From RYN-230 sp963814645 (GTDB lineage: Bacteria > Actinomycetota > Actinomycetes > Streptosporangiales > Streptosporangiaceae): DNA of 64,000 bases. The notes beneath the pieces were generated by a model that saw nothing but the letters and a program-made list of their open reading frames with translations, searched no databases and was not told the origin of the DNA. The stretch is from assembly GCA_963814645.1 (NCBI GenBank), contig CAWFDX010000004.1, forward strand, positions 558,001 through 622,000, read 5' to 3'. A program made the translations under genes and the position numbers. Below are positions 33,936-41,231 of this stretch, piece by piece. How positions within the stretch are numbered: position 1 is the stretch's first letter; every line of letters begins with the position of its first letter.

Positions 33936-35232
33936 ATGACTGACATGCCACTGGGCACGGTGACTCCCCCTGGAGCGACCGGTGGCGCCGGCCAGACTCC
34001 CGATGAGATTCTCGTCGCGTTCGCGGAGCCCGCCCCGCAGAACCGGCTCACCGTGCTGGTCCGGATCATCCTGGCCATCCCGCACCTGGTCGTGCTGTGG
34101 GCGCTGGGCATTGCCGCCGAGGTCGCGCTGATCATCTGCTGGTTCGCCGCGCTGTTCCTGGGCCGCCTGCCGGAGGGGCTGGGCGGGTTCCTGACCGGGT
34201 ACCTGCGCTGGCTCGTCCGGGTGCAGGCCTACCTGTTCCTGCTCACCGACCGGTATCCGCCGTTCGAGCTGGGCGAAGCGGATTACCCGGTACAGATCCT
34301 GCTCCGGCCGGGCCCGCTGAATCGACTGGCCGTGTTGTTCCGGATCATCCTGGCCACCCGGCCGCGCTGCTCTCCGCGCTGGTCGTGCTCGGCATGGAAA
34401 CGATCGTCATGTTCGTGATCTGGCTGATCGTGCTCATTGCGGGCCAGCTGCCCAGGCCGCTGTACGAGGCGATCGCGGCCGGGCAGCGCTACTACTTCCG
34501 GTACACCGGCTACCTCTTCCTGCTGACCGGCACCTATCCGTGGGGGCTGTTCGGCGACCAGCCGGACCTGGTGGCTGCCCCGGCCGGATACGAGCCGCCG
34601 CCCGCCGGGTACGGCGAGACTGCGCCCGGTTATGCCGGGCCCGGCTACGCCCTGGCCGGGGCCGCCTCTCCGGGCCGGTGGGCTATGGCCAGCCCGTGGC
34701 GGCGACCAGCTGGCTGGGCGGCGACCAGCCCTGGCGCCTGGTGCTGTCCAGCGGGGCCAAGGGCCTGGTCGGCATGTTCCTGGCCATCGGCGTGCTCGTC
34801 CTGGTGCTCTACGCGGTGCTGATCGGCGTGGCGGTCTCGTCCGACAACACGGTGAGCAAGGCCACCGCCGCGCTGTCGGTGGAGGGCGCGTACGCCTCGC
34901 TGAGCACCACCGTGGCCACGTTCGACTCCAACGTCTCCGGCTGCGGCGGCAAGCTCAGCTGCGTGAACCGGGTGGACGCGCGGATGTCCCAGGCGTTCCG
35001 GAAGTTCGGCTCGAACCTGCACGGTCTGGCCATGCCCACCCCGGCGTCCGGCGCGGCGTCGGCCACGGTGCAGTCGGACGCGAACCAGATCGCCACCGAC
35101 TTCCAGCGTCTGTCCACCGCCTCCTCGGTCAGCCGGTACCAGCAGACGGTGGCCAGCACCGGCCTGGAGGGACTGCTGAACCAGTTCGACGCCGACTACC
35201 GCAGCCTGGGCCGGGCGCTGGGGGTAGCCTGA
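33936..35232 (+). CDS. DUF4389 membrane protein, copy 1, with two -1 frameshifts
   Basis: The start is ATG 33936 (AAGGAG 9 bases upstream). The protein reads through three frames: MTDMPLGTVTPP to FRIILA, then (from about 34357) PAALLSALVVLGMETIVMF to the Pro/Gly/Tyr-rich linker, then (from about 34665) GYGQPVAATSWLGGDQPWRL to the end. Adding two bases gives about 432 residues. It has the DUF4389 pattern twice (RLTVLVRIILAIPHLVVLW and LNRLAVLFRIILA, each followed by TM segments), then a last TM helix (MFLAIGVLVLVLYAVLIGVAV) and an extracytoplasmic tail with two Cys. Function is unknown. The shifts may be sequencing errors or true decay. Confidence 0.75.
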
Positions 35233-35279
35233 CCGCCCGCCCTGACCTCCCCTTACCTTCTTGTGCACACTGCGTGGTT

Positions 35280-35299
35280 GTCACACTACTTAGTGTGAC
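35280..35299. promoter_or_regulatory. Near-perfect 20-bp palindrome upstream of DUF4389 copy 2
   Basis: GTCACACTA-CT-TAGTGTGAC has 9-bp perfect arms around a 2-bp centre. It ends a few bases before the strong SD AGGAGGTG of the next gene. The size and symmetry fit a GntR- or TetR-type operator. No such regulator lies beside it. Confidence 0.6.
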
Positions 35300-35315
35300 G
35301 CAGGAGGTGGAGTGG

Positions 35316-36125
35316 ATGACTGACATTCCCATCGGTGCGGTCTACGCCCCGGCCCGATCAGCCGCCCAGCCGGGCCGCCAGACGAGATCCTGGCCGCTTT
35401 CGCCGAGCCTGCCCAGCAGAACCAGCTCACCGTGCTGGTCCGGATCATCCTGGCCATCCCGCACCTGGTCGTGCTGTGGGCCCTCGCCATCGCGGCCGAG
35501 ATTGTGGTGATCATCTGCTGGTTCGCCGCGCTGTTCCTCGGCCGCCTGCCAGCGGGCCTGGCCGGGTTCATCACCGGGTACCTGAGCTGGCTGTTCCGGG
35601 TGCAGGCCTACTTGTTCCTGCTCACCGACCGGTACCCGCCGTTCGAGCTGGGCTCGGCCGACTACCCGGTGCAGCTGCAGCTGCGGCCGGGCCCGCTGAA
35701 CCGGCTGGCCGTGCTCTTCCGGCTGATCCTGGCCATCCCGGCCCACGCCGTCACCCATGCTGGTCATCCTCGGCATGGAAACCATCGTCATGTTCATCAC
35801 CTGGCTGATCGTGCTCATCGCCGGGCGGATGCCCAGGACGCTGTACGAGGCCATCGCGGCTGGGCTGCGCTACTACATCCGGTTCACCGGATACCTGTTC
35901 CTGGTCACCGCCACCTACCCATGGGGCCTGTTCGGCGACGAGGCGTCCCAGCCCGCCGAAGGGACCGGGTGGCTCGGCGGTAACCAGCCCTGGCGGCTGG
36001 TGCTGTCCACCGCGTCCTCGGCCAGCCAGTACCGGCAGATCGAGGCCAGCATCGGGCTGAACCCGCGGCTGTACCGGTTCGCCGCCGAGGTCCGCGGCCT
36101 GGACGGGATGCTGGGGGTGGCCTGA
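35316..36125 (+). pseudogene. DUF4389 membrane protein, copy 2: two frameshifts and a large internal deletion
   Basis: ATG 35316 follows a near-ideal SD. MTDIPIGAVYAPARSAAQP reads in one frame; the body (DEILAAFAEPAQQNQLTVLVRIILAI to LFRLILAIPAHAV) is in the next from about 35380 (one base missing). The third part (MLVILGMETIVMF to the end) follows an extra base near 35748. It is close to copy 1 throughout, but lacks about 120 residues: WRLVLS runs straight into TASSASQYRQ, so the final TM helix and the Cys domain are gone. The copy-1 deletion ends both carry CTGTCCA, pointing to recombination between short repeats. It is probably a decaying duplicate. Confidence 0.72.
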
Positions 36126-36127
36126 CG

Positions 36128-37612
36128 CTAATCGTCCAGGCTGGCCCAGCCCTTGACCCGGTCCACCGCGCGCCGCCAGCGGGCGTAGTCCGGGTCCCGG
36201 CGGGGACCGGGCTCGAACCGCCGGTCCAGCCGCCAGGTGGCGGCCAGCTCGTCCCGGGAGGACCAGGTCCCGGTGGCCAGGCCGGCCAGGAACGCGGCGC
36301 CGAGTGCGGTGGTCTCACCCACCACCGGGCGCTCCACCGGCAGCTGGAGCTGATCCGCCTGCAGCTGCATGAGCAGGTCGTTGGCGCTGGCTCCGCCGTC
36401 CGCCCGCAGCGCCCGGCCGTGCTGCCCGGTCGCCTCGGTCATCACGTCTGTCACGTCACGTACCTCGAACGCGATGGCCTCCAGGGTGGCCCGGACCAGG
36501 TGCGCCCGGGTAGTGCCGCGGGTGATGCCGAACACCGCGCCGCGGGCGTCCGGGTCCCAGTCCGGCGCGCCCAGCCCGGTCAGCGCGGGCACGAACACCA
36601 CCCCCGCGGAGTCCGGCACGCTGCGCGCCAGCGCCTCGCTCTGCGCGGCGTCGTCCAGCAGCCCGAGCCCGTCGCGCAGCCACTGCACGGCCGCCCCGGT
36701 GACGAACACCGACCCTTCCAGCGCGTAGGTGAGCTCACCCGCGCCGTCCATCCAGGCCACCGTGGACAGCAGGCCAGCCGCCGAGCGGACGATGGCCGGG
36801 CCGGTGTTGGCCAGCACGAAGGACCCGGTGCCGTAGGTGCACTTGGTGTCGCCTGGGGTGAAGCAGGCCTGGCCGAACAGTGCGGCCTGCTGATCACCGG
36901 CCAGGCCGGCCACCGGCAGCGCCAGGCCGAGGAACGCGCCGGGGTCGGTCTGCGCGGCCACCCCGGTGGACGGCACCACCTCGGGCAGCGCCCGCTGCGG
37001 CACCCGCAACAGCTCGCACAGCTCGGCCGACCACCGGCCAGCCTGGATGTCGAACAGCAGCGTGCGGGACGCGTTGGAGGCGTCCGTCACGTGCCGGGCG
37101 CCGCTGGTCATCCGCGCGATCAGGTAGGCGTCCACGGTGCCCGCGGCCAGGCTTCCGTCGGCCAGGCCCTGCCACGTGGCGGGCTCATGCTCGGCCAGCC
37201 AGGTAAGTTTCGTGCCGGTGAAGTAGGGATCCAGGCGCAGCCCGGTCAGCGCGGCCACCCGCGGCTCGTGGCCCGCCTCGCGGAGCTGGGCGCAGATCCG
37301 CGCCGTCCGCCGGTCCTGCCAGACGATGGCCCGCCGCGGGGCGGCCAGCGTGGCCCGGTCCCAGAGCACCGCGGTCTCCCGCTGGTTGGTGATGCCGACG
37401 CAGCTCACCGGGGTGCCGCCAGCCCGGTCCAGGGCCTGGCGGCAGGCCGCCAGGGTGGCCTGCCAGATGTCCTCGGGCAGGTGCTCGACCCAGCCCGGCC
37501 GCGGGAAGTACTGCCTGAACTCCTGATAACCACGGCTGGCCACCAGGCCGGCCTCGGTGACAACCAACGCGGTCACGCCGGTTGTCCCGGCATCAATAGC
37601 GAGGACGGTCAT
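36128..37612 (-). CDS. glpK: Glycerol kinase
   Basis: 494 residues from ATG 37612. FGGY signatures are clear: MTVLAIDAGTTGVTALVV (phosphate 1), GITNQRETAVLWDR and WQDRRTARIC (glycerol site), YGTGSFVLANTG (phosphate 2) and LRADGGASANDLLMQLQADQL (adenosine site). It phosphorylates glycerol with ATP to sn-glycerol-3-phosphate for phospholipid synthesis or catabolism. Its start is 20 bases from the divergent pfk start, so promoters overlap. No glpF or glpD is adjacent. Confidence 0.95.
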   Translation of the reverse strand: MTVLAIDAGTTGVTALVVTEAGLVASRGYQEFRQYFPRPGWVEHLPEDIWQATLAACRQALDRAGGTPVSCVGITNQRETAVLWDRATLAAPRRAIVWQDRRTARICAQLREAGHEPRVAALTGLRLDPYFTGTKLTWLAEHEPATWQGLADGSLAAGTVDAYLIARMTSGARHVTDASNASRTLLFDIQAGRWSAELCELLRVPQRALPEVVPSTGVAAQTDPGAFLGLALPVAGLAGDQQAALFGQACFTPGDTKCTYGTGSFVLANTGPAIVRSAAGLLSTVAWMDGAGELTYALEGSVFVTGAAVQWLRDGLGLLDDAAQSEALARSVPDSAGVVFVPALTGLGAPDWDPDARGAVFGITRGTTRAHLVRATLEAIAFEVRDVTDVMTEATGQHGRALRADGGASANDLLMQLQADQLQLPVERPVVGETTALGAAFLAGLATGTWSSRDELAATWRLDRRFEPGPRRDPDYARWRRAVDRVKGWASLDD

Positions 37613-37631
37613 GGGGACTAGTGTTGCCTCT

Positions 37632-38675
37632 ATGCGAGTCGGAGTGCTGACGGGCGGCGGAGACTGCCCAGGATTGAACGCGGTCATCAGGGCGCTGGTC
37701 CGCCGCGGGACCCCAGAGTTCGGGTTCGAATTCGTGGGCTTCCGGGACGGCTGGCGCGGGCCGCTGGAGGGGGACACCGTACCCCTGGATGTGCAGGCGG
37801 TACGGGGCATCCTGCCGCGGGGCGGGACGATCCTGGGTTCGTCGCGGACCAACCCGCTGGCCGACAGCGCCAGTGCGGGCGGGCGGTCCGGGGTGGAGCG
37901 GATCAAGGACAACCTGGCCGCGCTCGGCGTCGACGCCCTGGTCGCGATCGGCGGCGAGGACACCCTGGGCGCGGCGACCCGGCTGTATGAGGCGGGCGTC
38001 CGGGTGGTCGGCGTGCCCAAGACCATCGACAACGACCTCGGCGCGACCGACTACACGTTCGGCTTCGACACCGCGGTGAACATCGCGATGGAGGCCATCG
38101 ACCGGCTGCACACCACAGCCGAGAGCCACCACCGCGCGCTGATCTGCGAGGTGATGGGGCGGCACGCCGGCTGGATCGCGCTGCACGCCGGGATGGCCGG
38201 CGGGGCCAACGTCGTCCTGATCCCGGAGAAGCCGTTCAGCATCGAGAAGGTGTGCGCGTACGTGCAGCACCGGTTCGAGACCCGGTACGCGCCGATCGTC
38301 GTGGTCGCCGAGGGCGCCACTCCGCAGGACGACGACGTGACCGTGTCGGACCAGCGGCTGGACGCGTTCGGCCATGTCCGGCTGGGCGGGATCGGGAACC
38401 TGCTGGCCGACGAGATCGAGAAGCGCACCGGCAAGGAAGCCCGCTGCACGGTGCTCGGCCACATCCAGCGCGGCGGCACCCCGACGGCGTTCGACCGGGT
38501 GCTCGCCACCAGGTTCGGCGAGCATGCCATCGGCGCGGTGCAGGACGGTGCGTTCGGCATGATGGTTGCCTTGCGTGGCACGGACATCGTGCGTGTGCCG
38601 CTGACTGAAGCGACCCGGGAGATCAAGACCGTGCCGCCGGAGCGGTACGCGGAGGCCGAGGTCTTCTTCGGCTAG
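37632..38675 (+). CDS. pfkA: 6-phosphofructokinase (actinobacterial mixed ATP/PPi group)
   Basis: 347 residues from ATG 37632 (MRVGVLTGGGDCPGLNAVIRALV). Catalytic PKTIDNDLGATDYTFGFDTA has the proton-abstracting Asp; CEVMGRHAGWIALHAG and GHIQRGGTPTAFDR complete the fructose-6-phosphate site. The phosphoryl-donor loop is VAIGGEDTLGA rather than GGDGS (typical ATP) or GGDDS (typical PPi), as in the actinobacterial group where donor use varies. Donor preference therefore stays open. It is divergent from glpK. Confidence 0.93.
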   Translation: MRVGVLTGGGDCPGLNAVIRALVRRGTPEFGFEFVGFRDGWRGPLEGDTVPLDVQAVRGILPRGGTILGSSRTNPLADSASAGGRSGVERIKDNLAALGVDALVAIGGEDTLGAATRLYEAGVRVVGVPKTIDNDLGATDYTFGFDTAVNIAMEAIDRLHTTAESHHRALICEVMGRHAGWIALHAGMAGGANVVLIPEKPFSIEKVCAYVQHRFETRYAPIVVVAEGATPQDDDVTVSDQRLDAFGHVRLGGIGNLLADEIEKRTGKEARCTVLGHIQRGGTPTAFDRVLATRFGEHAIGAVQDGAFGMMVALRGTDIVRVPLTEATREIKTVPPERYAEAEVFFG

Positions 38676-38684
38676 GCCTTGGTC

Positions 38685-41084
38685 TTAGCGGACCCGGACG
38701 GCGACCAGGCACGCGTCGTCGCTGGTGTCCGCGCGGGAGCTGGCCAGCAGGTGGTCGGCGAACTGGCCGATGTCCCCGACCGGCCGGCTGGCCAGCCGGC
38801 GCAGCGTCTGGAGCGAGTCGTCGATGGCCTCGTCGCGCCGCTCGACCAGCCCGTCGGTGTACAGCACCAGCGCGTCGCCGGGGACCAGTTCGGTGGTCAC
38901 CTCCTGGTAGCGGCTGGCCGGGTCGGCGCCGACCAGCACCCCGCCCGGCAGCTCGAGTTCGCTGGCCACCCCGGCGCGGACCAGCAGCGGCGGCAGGTGG
39001 CCGGCCCGGGCCCAGCGCAGGGTCCGGTCGGCCGGGCGGAACACGCCACACACCACGGTGCCGATGATCCCGTCGGTCAGCTCGCACGCGACGCCGTTCA
39101 GCCAGCCGAGCAGCGTGGCCGGCCCGGCGCCGGTGATGGCCAGGCCGCGCAGGCAGTTCCGCAGCGCGACCATGCCGGTGACCGCGTCGATGCCGTGCCC
39201 GGCGATGTCGCCGACCACCAGCAGCACGTCGCCACTGGGCAGCGGTGCCGTGTCATACCAGTCGCCGCTGACCAGGTTGCCCGGGCCGGCCGGGCGGTAC
39301 CGCGCGGCCACGGCCAGCCCGGGGATCTCGGCCGGCGCCGCCGCTTGCGGGGTGATGGCCTGCTGCAGCCGGACCGCCAGCCGGTGCTCCTCGGCGGCGC
39401 GTTCCTCGCTGTCGGCCAGCCGGTCCCGGGTGGCGGCGAACGCCACCTGGGTGTGGTAGTCGGCGGACACGTCCTGGTAGGCCCCGCGCACCGCGATCAG
39501 CGTGCCGGCCTGGTCCATGATCGGCTCGGCGAACGCGCGGATCTGCCGGACGCTCTCGTCCTCGTCCCGGATGATCCGGAACACGGCGGCGGCCGGCCGC
39601 TGGTCACGGAGCAGGGCCGACCGGAAGCTGTGCACCGTGACCTGGTCGTCGGCTGGGACGTGCGCGGTCAGCTGGCCGATCGGCACCGGCTCGCCGGCAG
39701 GCCGGCCGAACAGCGCGTAGGTTCGCTCGGTCCACAGCACATCCCCGGTTAGCAGGTTCTCCTCCCAGCCGCCGATCCGGCCCAGCCGCTGCGCCTGGTG
39801 CAGCAGCCCGCCGAGCCGTTCCAGCTCGTCGGCCCGCTGCCAGGCGATGACCACACCGTCGTACAGCCGGGCGATGCGGACCTCCAGCATCGGGGTGAGC
39901 GTGTGGTCCCCGACCGGGGTGCTGAACACCGCCCCGGAGATGCGTTCGGCCCGGCCGGTGGCCAGCACCTGGACCGCCTGGTCGAACAGGCCGCTGGCCA
40001 GCGCGGCGCCCGGGTACATCTCGAGCAGCGGGCGGCCGGCGATGTCCGCGGCCGGGCGGCCGGCCGGATCGGTGAACCCCTCGCTGAGGTAGCTGATCAG
40101 GAAGTCGGTGACCTGGCCGCCGGTGCGCGTCGCCTTGGCGTACATGGCGCTGCCCAGCAGCCCGTCCAGCAGGCTGAACGCCCAGGACGCACGCTGGTCC
40201 GCGGCCAGCCCTCCGGTGCGCAGCCGGGTGCCGACGGCCTGCGCGCACACCTCAGCCAGCGCGGTCAGCTGGCGGCGCAGAGGGCGGCTGAACCCGCTGA
40301 GCGGCCCGGGCCAGCAGATCTCCAGCGCGCCGATGGGCGCCCCGGGACCGGGCAGCGGGAGCACGGCCCGTGCGCCGCCCGGCCAGCCGCCGAGCAGCGG
40401 GGTGGTCTCGTCCAAGGGGCCAGCGGGCCACCAGGTCTCGGTGCCGTCGTCGGCCGCCCACAGCGCCGGGGTGCGCAGGTCCGGGTGGATACGCCGCCAC
40501 CGGCTGGCGTCGCGGGCCGCGAAGCCGGCCTGCCCGGCCAGTTCGAGCCCGCCGTCCGGCTCGGCCAGCCACACCGCGACGGCGGCCACGCCGGTGGCGG
40601 CCAGGACCTCCTCCAGCAGCGCGGTGGCGATGCCGGTGCCGTCGGCCGCGGTCTCCATGGCCGCCACGGCCAGCCCGCCGGCCGGCGCGCCGTTGACCGC
40701 CGGGCCGTTGACCGCCGGGCCGGGGGCGGCTGGGCTGGCTGGGCCGGCCGGACTGGCTGGGCCGGCCGGACTGGCTGGACCGGTTGGGCCAGCTGGGCTG
40801 GGGCCCGCCGCGGCCGGGTGGCCGTTGCCGGCCCGGGCCGGGGACGGCTGGCCGGTGATCTGCGCGGCCAGTTCGGCCAGGCTGGTGCCGGATTCGGCGG
40901 ACAGGTGCTCCAGCTGCTCCTGGGCCTCGGCCGGGGAGCAGCCCAGCCGCTCCATCAGCACGCCCCGGGCCAGGTCAACCACGGACCGGGCGGCCGCCGC
41001 CGACTGCAATCCATCCAGTTCCTGCCGCTGGCGCGCGATCAGCGCGCTCAACCGCGTGAAGTCGGCGCCGCTCGGAGCTGTCAC
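38685..41084 (-). CDS. ANTAR-GAF-PAS-SpoIIE protein phosphatase
   Basis: 799 residues from GTG 41084 (GGAAGG 9 bases upstream). Domains in order: ANTAR (about residues 20-80, RSVVDLARGVLMERLGCSPAEAQEQL); a G-P-A-S-P repeat linker; GAF (about 150-290); a PAS-like region; a second PAS ending in the PAC motif (IRDEDESVRQIRAFAEPI); and PP2C-like SpoIIE (about 580-799) with DVLLVVGDIAGHGIDA, RWARAGHLPPLL and DALVLYTDGLVERRD. The metal-binding Asp residues are present. SpoIIE phosphatases reset anti-anti-sigma factors; ANTAR domains bind RNA. No Rsb partner genes are nearby. It is divergent from the poly-HAMP kinase, sharing a 147-bp promoter region. Confidence 0.9.
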   Translation of the reverse strand: MTAPSGADFTRLSALIARQRQELDGLQSAAAARSVVDLARGVLMERLGCSPAEAQEQLEHLSAESGTSLAELAAQITGQPSPARAGNGHPAAAGPSPAGPTGPASPAGPASPAGPASPAAPGPAVNGPAVNGAPAGGLAVAAMETAADGTGIATALLEEVLAATGVAAVAVWLAEPDGGLELAGQAGFAARDASRWRRIHPDLRTPALWAADDGTETWWPAGPLDETTPLLGGWPGGARAVLPLPGPGAPIGALEICWPGPLSGFSRPLRRQLTALAEVCAQAVGTRLRTGGLAADQRASWAFSLLDGLLGSAMYAKATRTGGQVTDFLISYLSEGFTDPAGRPAADIAGRPLLEMYPGAALASGLFDQAVQVLATGRAERISGAVFSTPVGDHTLTPMLEVRIARLYDGVVIAWQRADELERLGGLLHQAQRLGRIGGWEENLLTGDVLWTERTYALFGRPAGEPVPIGQLTAHVPADDQVTVHSFRSALLRDQRPAAAVFRIIRDEDESVRQIRAFAEPIMDQAGTLIAVRGAYQDVSADYHTQVAFAATRDRLADSEERAAEEHRLAVRLQQAITPQAAAPAEIPGLAVAARYRPAGPGNLVSGDWYDTAPLPSGDVLLVVGDIAGHGIDAVTGMVALRNCLRGLAITGAGPATLLGWLNGVACELTDGIIGTVVCGVFRPADRTLRWARAGHLPPLLVRAGVASELELPGGVLVGADPASRYQEVTTELVPGDALVLYTDGLVERRDEAIDDSLQTLRRLASRPVGDIGQFADHLLASSRADTSDDACLVAVRVR

Positions 41085-41197
41085 GTAGCTGGACCTTCCC
41101 GGAGATTAAGCGGCTTGATTGACCAGGCTACCGGGCGGGGAGTGTCCCTAACGCCTATTTTTAGCCTCGTCAGCTGGCATGGACCGGCCGGCGGAGT

Positions 41198-41209
41198 GCA
41201 TATATATGC
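41198..41209. promoter_or_regulatory. AT palindrome GCATATATATGC just before the hybrid kinase SD
   Basis: A perfect 12-bp palindrome in very GC-rich surroundings lies 22 bases before the kinase ATG. It could be the -10 region (TATATAT) and/or an operator. Confidence 0.4.
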
Positions 41210-41231
41210 GATGGATCATGAGGAGTCGGTC

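Noticed and set aside
34357..34357. Programmed frameshift in DUF4389
   Set aside because: No slippery heptamer or downstream pseudoknot is apparent, and similar indels occur in unrelated genes of the window.
39798..41231. A 1468-residue kinase with a long N-terminal extension
   Set aside because: The extension is antisense to the SpoIIE gene; ATG 41232 has a proper SD.
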